Shown here: positions 15,763-24,582 of the stretch, piece after piece
How positions within the stretch are numbered: the first letter of the stretch is position 1
Layout of the letters: each line of letters begins with the position of its first letter
Source: Candidatus Poribacteria bacterium
GTDB taxonomy: Bacteria; Poribacteria; WGA-4E; WGA-3G
Reading direction: 5' to 3'
Assembly (NCBI GenBank): GCA_022827185.1
Contig: JAJDTM010000002.1
Location: 189,560-253,559 of the forward strand
Length of the DNA stretch: 64,000 nucleotides
The notes under the pieces: generated by a model
Databases searched by the model: none
The model's input: only the letters and a program-made list of their open reading frames with translations
What the model was told of the DNA's origin: nothing
Made by a program: the position numbers and the translations under genes

Positions 15763-16842
15763 ATGAAAACGTATCGTGCCGCTGTTATCGGTTGTAGCCG
15801 AATGGGTGCATTTATTGATAACGAAGTCCCCGACTACGCAGCGATTAAGTTGCCTTATTCCCATGCTGCAGGCTTTTTTGCCGAAGAACGAACCGACCTT
15901 ATCGCGTGTGCCGATCTGCGTCCAGATGTTATGGAACATTTTGGAAATCGGTACAATGTCCCAAAAGCGCAGCAATACACCGATTATCGTGAGATGCTTG
16001 AAAAAGAGCAGCCGGATATCGTCAGTGTTGCCACACAACCAGAGCATCGCGCAGAAATCGTTGTTTACGCAGCGACGCACGGTGTGAAAGCCATCTATGC
16101 GGAAAAGGCGATGGCAGCTTCTATGGACGAAGCCGCAGCCATGGTGTCTGCAGTAGAAGAAAACAGTGTCGCCTTTAATCTCGGTACAAATCGCCGCTGG
16201 CACACAGGTTTTGACAAGATGAAGGAGATCATTGACAGCGGTGAAATCGGTAAGTTACGCACCTTGATTATCTATTCAAACAGTACACTTTTCAACTCAG
16301 CCAGCCATCACTTCGACCTAATTTTACGTTTGAACAGCGATGTGCCTGCGAGTTGGATCACAGGTTATCTTCCACAAGGCGATTCGGTTTTTGATGGGGA
16401 TGAGCTGCGAGCGGATCCGTCTGGTGGCGGAACAATCCAGTTTGAAAATGGTGTGACGGCACATGCGCTGCTAACGCCACGGGGTAGTGAATGGGAGGCA
16501 ATTTGCGATGGCGGAACCGTTACATGCTGGAACAACGGTTGGCAGTGGCATCTCCGTAAACAGCAAGATGTACCGGGGTGGCGGGCGTGTCAGGTGCCTG
16601 AAACTTTCCCTGCATTTGAACATACCAGTAGTACAGCAAACCTGATTAAAGACCTTGTTCACGCGTTAGATACAGGAGAACCGACCCGAGGTGGTGTCCG
16701 GTGCGCGTATGCCAGCACTGAACTGATTTTTGGGATAATTGAATCACATTTACACAACGGCGCACGTATTGAACTTCCGTTGAAAGACTCAAAAGTCCGT
16801 TTACAAAGGAATCCATCTGCAAGACAACCACGGGTTGAGTAA
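15763..16842 (+). CDS. Gfo/Idh/MocA family oxidoreductase
   Basis: 359 residues, normal for the family. N-terminal Rossmann domain: YRAAVIGCSRMGAFID (a G-x-S-x-M-G variant of the NAD(P) loop), TDLIACADLRPD, PDIVSVATQPEHRAEIV and AIYAEKAMAASM, where EKA replaces the usual EKP catalytic motif. The C-terminal alpha/beta domain contains NRRWHTGFDKMKEII and SASHHFDLILRL with the His used by the family. It should oxidise or reduce a polyol, sugar or inositol derivative with NAD(P). ATG 15763 is picked because GGAGAAGGAGA precedes it at the right distance and a promoter is 77 bases upstream. It is divergent from rsgA and convergent with the sigma factor gene, with only 29 bases between the stops. 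Confidence 0.9.
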   Translation: MKTYRAAVIGCSRMGAFIDNEVPDYAAIKLPYSHAAGFFAEERTDLIACADLRPDVMEHFGNRYNVPKAQQYTDYREMLEKEQPDIVSVATQPEHRAEIVVYAATHGVKAIYAEKAMAASMDEAAAMVSAVEENSVAFNLGTNRRWHTGFDKMKEIIDSGEIGKLRTLIIYSNSTLFNSASHHFDLILRLNSDVPASWITGYLPQGDSVFDGDELRADPSGGGTIQFENGVTAHALLTPRGSEWEAICDGGTVTCWNNGWQWHLRKQQDVPGWRACQVPETFPAFEHTSSTANLIKDLVHALDTGEPTRGGVRCAYASTELIFGIIESHLHNGARIELPLKDSKVRLQRNPSARQPRVE

Positions 16843-16871
16843 CCGTAGCAAGTTTGGAAGTATACGCTTAT

Positions 16872-19853
16872 CTATTCTTCGCCAAGTGAGATATGAAAAA
16901 TCCCTCGCTCATTAATGGCAGTATAGAGTCGATTGTTAATGACGGCGAGAGAAATAACTTCACCTAAAACTTCCGAAGAAATCTGCTTCCACTTGCCAAG
17001 GTTATCCAAACGGTAGATCCCGGCATCGCCGGCACCATAAATTGTTATGCCATCTATAGCAAATCTGTTGATGACGGAACGCTCTCCGACGTTATCAGTT
17101 ATCACGTGCCAGTGTTCGCCGGTTTGTGAAGCCAAGACACCTGTGTCTGTTGCGATATAAACTGTTGAACCCACAAAGCGGATATCGTTGAAGTGTGTAA
17201 AGCGAAGGGGCAGACTTAGCGTAATGTCTTTCCAGTTTTTTCCGCCATCCAACGATTGGAACAGTCGACCATCTCGCTTACCGACGTAGACGGTTGCTTC
17301 TGAAACTGCTACCTTGAAACCATTTTTCATATCCGCATGAGGATGTTTATCAGTGTTTATCAATCCGGTATCCACCCATTTTGGATCCCCGAGTTTCCAC
17401 TTGAAGAGTCTTTGTCCGTATTCCGCGTAGAGCACATTATTACTGACGACAATCGCTTTGATTTTCACCGCTTTTTCAGGCATCGAAGATAATGATTCAT
17501 GATTATACGTAGAAAAGCCTTGAACTGGAATGAGCGTATCGCCATCTACAGATAAACGGTAAATTCGCAAGATGTGCTTTTCAGGTGAAACAAAGTAAAG
17601 TATGTTCCCGTCAACCATCAACTTTGAATCGAAAGAGGTATGGACGCGGAACCTGTTCTGTTTTAAGGGGGCAACCGTAGTTCCGTCTGTAGCAGATTCC
17701 CCGGCGATTGAGAGTTCTTTCCAAGTCCCACCTTCATCCGTTGATTGATAAACTTCATAGCCGGTATGCGCGTATAATCTGTTGTTGAAGACAACCAAGT
17801 TGTTTGCCCTTGTTCCTACGATTCCATCCATAAATAGATGCCACGATTCACCACTATCAGTTGTGCGATGAATGCCGGATGCCCCCGCTTTGTAAAATGT
17901 TGTCTCGTTCATCGCTACAGCTGGAAGGCTACTGATCATCTGCATATCCGGGTCAGTGCTCAACTCTATCCATGTCTGTCCGCCATCTGTTGAACGAGAG
18001 TGTGTGGTTCCCAAAGCTAAGATCGTTTCATCGGCAGCTAAAACCGTTATACCCGATGCACCCACCTTTGCGTCAGGTTTATCTATATGCATTATTTCGG
18101 TCCATGACGCTCCCAAGTCAGCCGAGTGGAAAATCCTGATTGAATGTGACTCGCTTTTCGGCACTGCTGGTTTCCCTACCTCTATTGGCGTGAATCCCAA
18201 TAGATCGGGACCTGTTTCAGCATGAAGATTATTATTAAAGACTGCCAAAGAATAGACAGTTTGGGACCCACCTACCGGCAACTTTTTCCAAATATCTGAA
18301 TCAAGATGGGGCAGATCGGGCCCCGTTGCAACATAAGCATTATTATTAAAGACTGTCAAGGAATAGACAGTTTGGGATCCACCCACCGGCAACTTTTTCC
18401 AAATATCTGAATCGAGACGGTAGAGGCCTCGGTTCGTACCAACAAACACTATTTCTCCAACAGTCGCTATGGCAGAAATCCTTTTGTTTCTCAGTCCGTC
18501 AGTGAGAGGATCCCATTTTATGCCACCATCTGTAGAACGGAAAATCCCTTTATCTTGAAGTGCAAGATACATCGTCATAGGTGCCTGTGGCACATCCAAA
18601 ATGATGAGCCCAACAGCATATCCCTTGGGTCGAGAGCCTGTCGAATTCCATGTCTCTCCCTTATCCCCCGAAGTAAATATCGCATCAGCAGAGACAATAT
18701 ACAGGGTTTCTTTATATGCTGCCATCGGCATGAAAGATTTATCAATCGGAATATTTGCGTTGATGCGTGTCCATGCGGCCGCACCTACCGCAAACCTGTA
18801 CAGCCCTGTTGGTGAAACAGCATACAGGGTGCCGGCAGGGTCAGCGAAGATATTGCGGACATGTCCCCCTGGCGGTGCATTCCCCTGTATCCATTGTGCG
18901 TTGGAGAGCTTAGCGGAATTGTCTTGCGCATTAGAGGTTGCAGCGTTCTCAAAGGTCTGCAAACTCGCCCCTGTATTTTTGTCTGAGGACACAGCGCGTC
19001 CGACCTGATTTCGCACATCGGGTTTCGAGTCAACATCAAAAACAACAGGTGCCTCAATGATTTCGATCGTAGGTTCAGATCGCGCCTCAAAGTTATAGGG
19101 TCTCTGAAAACGGTTAAGATATCGGCTGCTGACCCCGATCATCAATATAATCACGACCATAGCCGTGCCGAAGGCACTCCACGGTAGCAACGGTTTTCCA
19201 ACTGGCGAAGGTGTAGGTTTCATATCGGCGATTTGCCGCTTGATGCTCTCACTTAAACGCGTTGGTATCTGCCTGCCGCCGAGGACCTCTTTGATGAGAT
19301 GTTCTTGGTCGTCTTGTAAACGCTTTCGTGCACGCTGAAGCCGACTCGTAATCGTGTTTACAGACACCCCCAAGAATCTGCCAATCTCTTTGGTCGTCAT
19401 CTCACCGAGGTAATAGAGGGTGGCGACAGTCTGCTCACTCTCTGGAAGCTTGGCGAGAAGTTTTTTGGCGAGTTCAAGGCGATGCTCGCTAGCTGCTGTT
19501 TTACGTTGTTCAGATTCATAATGTGTATACGAGGCATTCTCGATTTCTTCCATGGGTGTGTCCTCTAAGGATTGCATCGCAGATTTCTGTTTTTGAAGCC
19601 AATTGATACAAAGCCGGTTTGCGATGACATACAGCCATCCAGCGAATTGGTGCGGCTTCTTGAGCGTCGAGAGGTTTTGGTATGCGCGAAGGAACGTGTC
19701 TTGGGTTACCTCTTCAGCGTAGTGAAAATCACGAATTTTCCGCCACGCAAGGGCGTGAACACTCTTTTGGTACTTCCGCACTAAAACATCAAACGCCTCA
19801 TCATCGCCTGCCAACGTATCCTGAATGAGTTGAGCATCATTTTCTCTTTCCAC
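16872..19853 (-). CDS. ECF sigma factor fused to a membrane helix and a beta-propeller
   Basis: About 993 residues from GTG 19853, preceded by AGGAGAG at seven bases; ATG 19928 upstream is less likely because it overlaps the DUF5916 gene and has no site. Residues 1-170 are a complete ECF sigma factor: region 2 (AQLIQDTLAGDDEAFDVLV, HYAEEVTQDTFLRAYQNLST, FAGWLYVIANRLCINWL) and region 4 (LPESEQTVATLYYLGEMTTK, GRFLGVSVNTITSRLQRARK). A hydrophobic helix follows near residues 224-243 (SAFGTAMVVIILMIGV). The remaining 700 or so residues contain repeated F-R-S-T-D-G-G-x-x-W motifs of YCF48/BNR-type beta-propellers, presumably outside the cytoplasm. A 37-codon segment is duplicated in tandem (18202-18423). 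The layout suggests a sigma factor controlled by an extracytoplasmic sensor in one chain. Confidence 0.88.
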   Translation of the reverse strand: MERENDAQLIQDTLAGDDEAFDVLVRKYQKSVHALAWRKIRDFHYAEEVTQDTFLRAYQNLSTLKKPHQFAGWLYVIANRLCINWLQKQKSAMQSLEDTPMEEIENASYTHYESEQRKTAASEHRLELAKKLLAKLPESEQTVATLYYLGEMTTKEIGRFLGVSVNTITSRLQRARKRLQDDQEHLIKEVLGGRQIPTRLSESIKRQIADMKPTPSPVGKPLLPWSAFGTAMVVIILMIGVSSRYLNRFQRPYNFEARSEPTIEIIEAPVVFDVDSKPDVRNQVGRAVSSDKNTGASLQTFENAATSNAQDNSAKLSNAQWIQGNAPPGGHVRNIFADPAGTLYAVSPTGLYRFAVGAAAWTRINANIPIDKSFMPMAAYKETLYIVSADAIFTSGDKGETWNSTGSRPKGYAVGLIILDVPQAPMTMYLALQDKGIFRSTDGGIKWDPLTDGLRNKRISAIATVGEIVFVGTNRGLYRLDSDIWKKLPVGGSQTVYSLTVFNNNAYVATGPDLPHLDSDIWKKLPVGGSQTVYSLAVFNNNLHAETGPDLLGFTPIEVGKPAVPKSESHSIRIFHSADLGASWTEIMHIDKPDAKVGASGITVLAADETILALGTTHSRSTDGGQTWIELSTDPDMQMISSLPAVAMNETTFYKAGASGIHRTTDSGESWHLFMDGIVGTRANNLVVFNNRLYAHTGYEVYQSTDEGGTWKELSIAGESATDGTTVAPLKQNRFRVHTSFDSKLMVDGNILYFVSPEKHILRIYRLSVDGDTLIPVQGFSTYNHESLSSMPEKAVKIKAIVVSNNVLYAEYGQRLFKWKLGDPKWVDTGLINTDKHPHADMKNGFKVAVSEATVYVGKRDGRLFQSLDGGKNWKDITLSLPLRFTHFNDIRFVGSTVYIATDTGVLASQTGEHWHVITDNVGERSVINRFAIDGITIYGAGDAGIYRLDNLGKWKQISSEVLGEVISLAVINNRLYTAINERGIFHISLGEE
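18202..18423 (-). repeat. Tandem 111-bp duplication inside the propeller
   Basis: Two adjacent 111-bp copies (18202-18312 and 18313-18423) with few differences encode LDSDIWKKLPVGGSQTVYSL followed by a VFNNN block and TGPDL. The frame is kept, adding 37 codons, close to one propeller blade. Confidence 0.85.
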
Positions 19854-19921
19854 TGGAAACTCTCCTAAATGTAGCTTTGAGTGTCCACACTCGACGAAAG
19901 GTTTAAGGTTTATGAAGTGAA

Positions 19922-21919
19922 CTACCAATTGAAGGCAATTTTTGTAAACAGTTGGTTGATTGTCGCTTCGGCGTGTTGATCTCCGTAGACAATGTATAAC
20001 ACAAGATTTTCGATAAAAGTATATTTAAAAACGGCGTTGAAATTTGGCTTATGTTTACGCGCTGAACGCAGCCGAACCGTTACCCACCTTTCCGTTCCGA
20101 TTTCAAGATTCATACTTGCGCGGAGGGAAAAATTTCGAGTCTTGTACCCGTCTGGAAAAGTCTGCCAGAGGTTTTCACCTTCAATTCCAAGAGACAAAAA
20201 ACGGAACGGGATTAAGTTCATCGCCGTCGTGACAAATGTCGCCGTGGCCCCCTCAAACTCGCCGTGTTGATAGACGACAAAAATGCGATCAGGTTTTTGG
20301 CGGTTATATGTTGTCTGTGCTGCAACCACCCAATTTGCGTATATATCATAAGACCAGTTTCTGTAGAAAAACCCCGTCTCTATCTTTTCTCCCAAATCGA
20401 AACCGATCAGTTGAAAATGGTTACCCCGTGTCTTTTCACCAGCTTGATCCCACGTCACAGATTGGACAGATTCAAATTTGATAGTTCGCAAAAAGCCTTT
20501 CTCAACGGGCCACTGGTACACGCCCCAGAAACTGGGTTGCCGGATGTCCGTGAGTCGAACGTAACCATTGACAGGATTAAAGCCTCCCGAAAAATCGCGA
20601 TAGGCGAGACTCAGAATCGGATTACCTTTCCGCTTTACTTCCGCGATGAAAGCACGAGTGTTCTCCTTATGTGGTTCCCAATTTCCGGCATAGGATGTCA
20701 CAAAGTTCAGTGCCTTCGGTAAGCGAATGGAACCATCAAAGGCGACGGATCTATTATACGTCCCCGGTATCTCTTTCGAGGCAAAAAAGAGTCCAAACGA
20801 AGATGCGTTGCCTACGTCCCAAAGTCCGCGCAGTAAAACGTTATGGCTCTCATCGTTTTTCTCCTTGACATTCATCAAGCCGTAAGTGGCTTTACCCGTT
20901 TTACCGATGAGTTTCGCCCCGTAAGCCATTTCACCAATGCGACGGCTATAAAAAAGCGAGATGGGTGCTCTAAAGATTCGTCCATCCTCTTGAAAGAAGG
21001 GACGTCGGTCAGTTAAGCGTTGCTCCAGATCAGATAAAACGATCCCCTGAACCTCTGACTCAATATGGCTGAAGTCGGGATTCACTGTGCCAATAAAAGA
21101 GGTGCTGGTTGTCAGTTTATAGGCGACATCACCACCTACTGCCGCTGTTAAACGTTCAGATAGGTCTTCAGATGTAGAAGCATCTTCAGATTTGGCAGAC
21201 AGGTACCCGCCAAGCTGGAGTCTTTTTCCAGTATCCTTGGGATTGAATTCAAGGTTCGTCAACGTCCCGAATTGATTCGCGTCAGAAACGTTAACACCCG
21301 TGTCCGCCCAAATACTGGTCCGATCAAGACTTTGATGGCGGCGCACGAGGTTAAGCCCCCAGGTCTGTTTTGCCGACTGAGGCAAATCAAGCATCTCATA
21401 AGGGATTTTCATCTCAACTGTCCACACAGACGGTTCTACGATTGCAGCGGCAAACCATTCGCCATCCCAACCCAAATCACCCTGTTTCTCGTCCCGTTGT
21501 ATACCAAGTGGACTCACAGCAAAGCAATAAGAACGACGGCGGTCATGATGTGTATCAAGATATACGGCAACATGGTCCTCATATTGGAAACTCCCATCCC
21601 TTCGCGTCTGATTTGCAATTATGGATGCTTCTTTCTGAACACAACGAAAACTGACATAGAGGGCTTCGTCATCAAATCCAAGAAATACCTCAGTCCTGTC
21701 AGGAACAGTTGTTTCCAACTCCGCGATTTTGAATGCGTCGACTCCTGTCACACGTTGCCAGCACTCATCATCAAGTTTACCATCAATCGTGGGAGAGGTG
21801 TGGAATTTAATAGCTTCTATCGTCTGAGACTCGGCAGCGAGATTCACCGCAAGGAAAAAAGTTATAGAACTCAGTAAAACTTTCCAAAATCGAACGATTA
21901 AACTTACATTAACGCTCAT
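19922..21919 (-). CDS. DUF5916 outer-membrane protein with CBM9-like domain
   Basis: 665 residues from ATG 21919, which has AAAGGAAC upstream and begins a signal peptide (WKVLLSSITFFLAVNLAAES). Next comes a CBM9-like sugar-binding fold (PTIDGKLDDECWQRV, DDEALYVSFRCVQKE, VAVYLDTHHDRRRSYCFAVS, VWTVEMKIPYEMLDL). The rest is the DUF5916 barrel: TVNPDFSHIESEVQGIVLSD, RPFFQEDGRIFRAPISLFYS, and alternating strands to a terminal Trp (IAFNW), as in outer-membrane beta-barrels. It is probably an outer-membrane glycan-contact or transport protein. The sigma factor-propeller gene follows 68 bases later in the same direction, so a receptor/sigma relationship is possible. Confidence 0.85.
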   Translation of the reverse strand: MSVNVSLIVRFWKVLLSSITFFLAVNLAAESQTIEAIKFHTSPTIDGKLDDECWQRVTGVDAFKIAELETTVPDRTEVFLGFDDEALYVSFRCVQKEASIIANQTRRDGSFQYEDHVAVYLDTHHDRRRSYCFAVSPLGIQRDEKQGDLGWDGEWFAAAIVEPSVWTVEMKIPYEMLDLPQSAKQTWGLNLVRRHQSLDRTSIWADTGVNVSDANQFGTLTNLEFNPKDTGKRLQLGGYLSAKSEDASTSEDLSERLTAAVGGDVAYKLTTSTSFIGTVNPDFSHIESEVQGIVLSDLEQRLTDRRPFFQEDGRIFRAPISLFYSRRIGEMAYGAKLIGKTGKATYGLMNVKEKNDESHNVLLRGLWDVGNASSFGLFFASKEIPGTYNRSVAFDGSIRLPKALNFVTSYAGNWEPHKENTRAFIAEVKRKGNPILSLAYRDFSGGFNPVNGYVRLTDIRQPSFWGVYQWPVEKGFLRTIKFESVQSVTWDQAGEKTRGNHFQLIGFDLGEKIETGFFYRNWSYDIYANWVVAAQTTYNRQKPDRIFVVYQHGEFEGATATFVTTAMNLIPFRFLSLGIEGENLWQTFPDGYKTRNFSLRASMNLEIGTERWVTVRLRSARKHKPNFNAVFKYTFIENLVLYIVYGDQHAEATINQLFTKIAFNW

Positions 21920-22020
21920 GAAGATATGTTCCTTTTTCGTATATTTTGCACAGAATACAACCAATTTGTTTTTTAATTTTTCTAAGTGTTTCTTACGATA
22001 GTTGATGTATCATGAGCTTT

Positions 22021-23793
22021 CTACTCGACTTCCGTTTCTGTTGAATCTAAGACGGATTTGAATTGCTCACGATGTAATTGGCTATAGAGTTTGCCGGACG
22101 CTAACAAGTCAGAATGATTTCCAACTTCAACGATTTGTCCCTGATCCATAACGACAATCTGGTCTGCATTCCGAATTGTAGAGAGGCGGTGAGCAATGAC
22201 AAAGGTCGTCCGCTGTTTCATGACATTTTGCAGTGCCTCTTGGATAAGTGCCTCGGATTGTGAGTCCAGTGCACTTGTCGCTTCATCTAAGATCAAAATT
22301 TTTGGATTTTTCAGGATTGCCATGGCAATAGCGACACGCTGTTTTTGACCACCGGACAACTTAAAACCGCGTTCACCGATCTGTGTCTCGTACCCGTCTG
22401 GCAGAGACACAATGAACTCATGTATATTCGCAGCTCGCGCTGCGGTGTAGACCTCCTCGTCTGTTGCGGAGGGGCACCCATATCGGATATTATCTTTGAT
22501 ACTCACATCAAATAGAACCGGTTCTTGCGGGACAATTCCGATCTGCTGTCTTAGGAATTTCAAGTCTAAAGTTTGCAAATCATGTCCATCAAGCAGAAGA
22601 CGACCGGCATTCGGTTCATACAAGCGGGGAATTAGATTCGTCAGTGTGGTTTTGCCGGAACCCGAAGGACCAACAAGCGCGACAATGCTACCTGGGCGGA
22701 TATCCAAATTGATGTCCTTAAGAACTTCAACCTCTTGATATGCAAAATTCACAGACTGAAACTGAATCTGCCCAACAACATCGTCAAGTTTTTTCTTCTC
22801 CATATCTTCGTTGCCAGTGTGTTCATCCGTTAAATCGAGAACTTGGAAAAGACGCTGGAGGACCGCTTTGGTCGCGGCGAGTCCAAGGTGGAAATGAAGT
22901 ATACGATATACGGGAGCAGACAGGTATTCAAGATATGCCGAGAAGGCAACCAACTCACCGATCGTCAATCGGTTCTCTAAGACTTCCAGACCCCCAAAGC
23001 AGATAATCACGATAGGTTGAGTTCTCACCACGAACTGACTGATGTTACCCGCAATCGATTCCAAAACTGAGACCTTCGCTTGGGCAAAAAGCAACAATTT
23101 GGATTCTCGAAAGAAGGAGCGGTTATGATGCTTCTCTGCCGAAAAAGATTTTACCAGTCGAATCGCTGACAAGGTCTGTTGTACATACGAAAGCGTTGAT
23201 GCCATGGCTTCTTGTCTCTTTAGGGTTGCTTTATGAAAATGGGGTCGGAAGTAGACATAAGTGAGCCCATTTAGGGGAACAACGATCAAGGCAATCAGTG
23301 CCAGCCGCCAATTGAAGTAAAACATTATGGAGATTATGGCAACTGCTGACAAAGTATCTGTAAAGAAATGAAGGGCATTATACGTTGCACTCGTCAGAAT
23401 TGCGTCTACATCGTTAATGACCATGGAACCATACTCCCCTGTTTGTCTTTTGGTGAGACTCGGCATCGGAAGACGTAAGAGGTGCTGGAAAAAACGATTC
23501 CGAAAATCAAGTAGGATCCGCCTTGTTGTATAGATGTAGAATCGGTCCCGTATTAGAGAAAGTAGAACATATACACAGATGGAACCAACACCTCCAAGGC
23601 AGACGATCCAGAGCAATCTTTGGTCTTGTTGCGTAATGGCTCTGTCTATTACCAATTTTGTAAAAAGAGGTATCAGCAGTGAGAAACCAACCATTGCGGT
23701 CATACACAATACGGTCTTAACAATCTGGGGCCAGTATCGGAAAACACCTTTTAAAAATCGCTTTCCGACAGCCTTCGGATTCTCTGTTGACAT
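22021..23793 (-). CDS. ABC exporter, homodimer type (permease plus ATPase)
   Basis: 590 residues from ATG 23793 with GGGAG upstream; the in-frame codons upstream are not conserved-looking. An N-terminal six-helix exporter domain (IVKTVLCMTAMVGFSLLIPL onward) is fused to an ATPase: Walker A GPSGSGKTT, Q-loop IGIVPQEPVLF, signature KLSGGQKQR, Walker B ILILDEATSALD with the catalytic Glu, and switch IAHRLST. All motifs are intact, so the protein should work as a homodimer of the MsbA/LmrA type, exporting lipids or hydrophobic compounds. No dedicated substrate gene is beside it. Confidence 0.9.
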   Translation of the reverse strand: MSTENPKAVGKRFLKGVFRYWPQIVKTVLCMTAMVGFSLLIPLFTKLVIDRAITQQDQRLLWIVCLGGVGSICVYVLLSLIRDRFYIYTTRRILLDFRNRFFQHLLRLPMPSLTKRQTGEYGSMVINDVDAILTSATYNALHFFTDTLSAVAIISIMFYFNWRLALIALIVVPLNGLTYVYFRPHFHKATLKRQEAMASTLSYVQQTLSAIRLVKSFSAEKHHNRSFFRESKLLLFAQAKVSVLESIAGNISQFVVRTQPIVIICFGGLEVLENRLTIGELVAFSAYLEYLSAPVYRILHFHLGLAATKAVLQRLFQVLDLTDEHTGNEDMEKKKLDDVVGQIQFQSVNFAYQEVEVLKDINLDIRPGSIVALVGPSGSGKTTLTNLIPRLYEPNAGRLLLDGHDLQTLDLKFLRQQIGIVPQEPVLFDVSIKDNIRYGCPSATDEEVYTAARAANIHEFIVSLPDGYETQIGERGFKLSGGQKQRVAIAMAILKNPKILILDEATSALDSQSEALIQEALQNVMKQRTTFVIAHRLSTIRNADQIVVMDQGQIVEVGNHSDLLASGKLYSQLHREQFKSVLDSTETEVE

Positions 23794-24089
23794 TTTTTTA
23801 ATACTCCCTATTTCTCTCAACTTCCACAGACAGATAGAGTCGTGCCGCCATACATTAGATGTCAATTTTCTGAAATTCAAAAGTCTAACACGTTTATACC
23901 ATCGAGTACTTAATTATTAAGACAAAATTTTGGGATGGAAAACGTGCATTATGCAAAAAAAGAGAAAATCCAAACTTTTGGAAATGTTTCGTGAGATAAA
24001 TTCACAGCACACGTTTCGGTAAAAAAAACGGCACGTTGGGGTTGTGTTTTGTAATACAGTCGTAAATTTTAGAAATCTGCGAACTGTGC
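23794..24089. other. AT-rich leader region of the ABC exporter
   Basis: No gene. AT-rich, with several A/T runs. CTTAATTATTAAG near 23908 is a short palindrome. I see no clean promoter for the ABC gene in this stretch. Confidence 0.4.
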
Positions 24090-24127
24090 AAAAAAAAACT
24101 TATGCTACCGGGATCGGTGTGCATAAG
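24090..24127 (-). terminator. Intrinsic terminator of the putative small RNA
   Basis: CTTATGC and GCATAAG (24121-24127 and 24099-24105) form a 7-bp stem; an inner ACCG/CGGT pair extends the hairpin. Nine T residues follow on the minus strand. Confidence 0.75.
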
Positions 24128-24351
24128 GTTTCAACAGGACTTAAAAATAAAAAATGACGATTTTTAATTTATATTTCAGTTATCCGTTCGCACGCACACT
24201 CCTTGTAAGCCCCTGAACCAACCACAAGGACACGGTTTAAACATGCTATGCAAACTGAAGCGTGAATATAAAAGAATCATTTTTTTACTTTTCAACAACG
24301 GTTGATTACCGCTAAATATTTGGATTTATCAGCGTTAGGTCCTAAACTTTG
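24090..24351 (-). ncRNA. Putative small RNA, about 260 nt
   Basis: On the minus strand a promoter (TTGACA-N17-TATCAT, 24358-24386) would start a transcript near 24351. An intrinsic terminator (CTTATGC/GCATAAG stem followed by nine T) ends it near 24090. Between them there is no convincing reading frame. Two helices are visible: a long-range TTCAGTT/AACTGAA pairing (24253-24259 with 24175-24181) encloses a CCTTGT/ACAAGG hairpin (24224-24229 with 24201-24206). I do not recognise tmRNA, RNase P, SRP or 6S RNA in it. It may instead act as an attenuated leader of the downstream ABC gene (23793). Confidence 0.5.
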
Positions 24352-24357
24352 ATATTA

Positions 24358-24386
24358 ATGATACCACATCTACCTTGCCCTGTCAA
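24358..24386 (-). promoter_or_regulatory. Promoter of the putative small RNA
   Basis: TTGACA, 17-base spacer, TATCAT on the minus strand; consensus -35 and four of six -10 positions matched. Confidence 0.65.
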
Positions 24387-24582
24387 ATTTTCATCAATTG
24401 ACGTGGACAGACAATTGACGAGGTAAGGAGACACCTTCCACGATCAGAAATCGATTTTCATACCTGCAGTCCACTGAACTATCTACGTATTTTGATAATC
24501 CAGTATAGAAAATCAGTATAATTCTGTAATCAGTGACAATCTATAGTCAGTGACAATCTATAGTTTTGACAATTTTCTGGCA
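24387..24582. repeat. Intergenic region with a 17-bp tandem repeat
   Basis: CAGTGACAATCTATAGT occurs twice without a gap (24531-24547 and 24548-24564), just past the stop of the deaminase-like gene. Nothing else is recognisable here. Confidence 0.6.

Noticed and set aside
23794..23880. N-terminal extension of the ABC exporter to 23880
   Set aside because: The extra 29 residues (MNFRKLTSNVWRHDSICLWK...) do not resemble exporter N-termini, and a Shine-Dalgarno precedes the internal ATG at 23793.
24170..24280. 34-codon frame with CPCG motif on the minus strand inside the putative small RNA
   Set aside because: No ribosome binding site, and the motif is too short to mean anything; the structured RNA explains the region better.
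24565..24570. TTGACA on the plus strand past the deaminase gene
   Set aside because: No -10 element at 16-18 bases and no plus-strand gene downstream.
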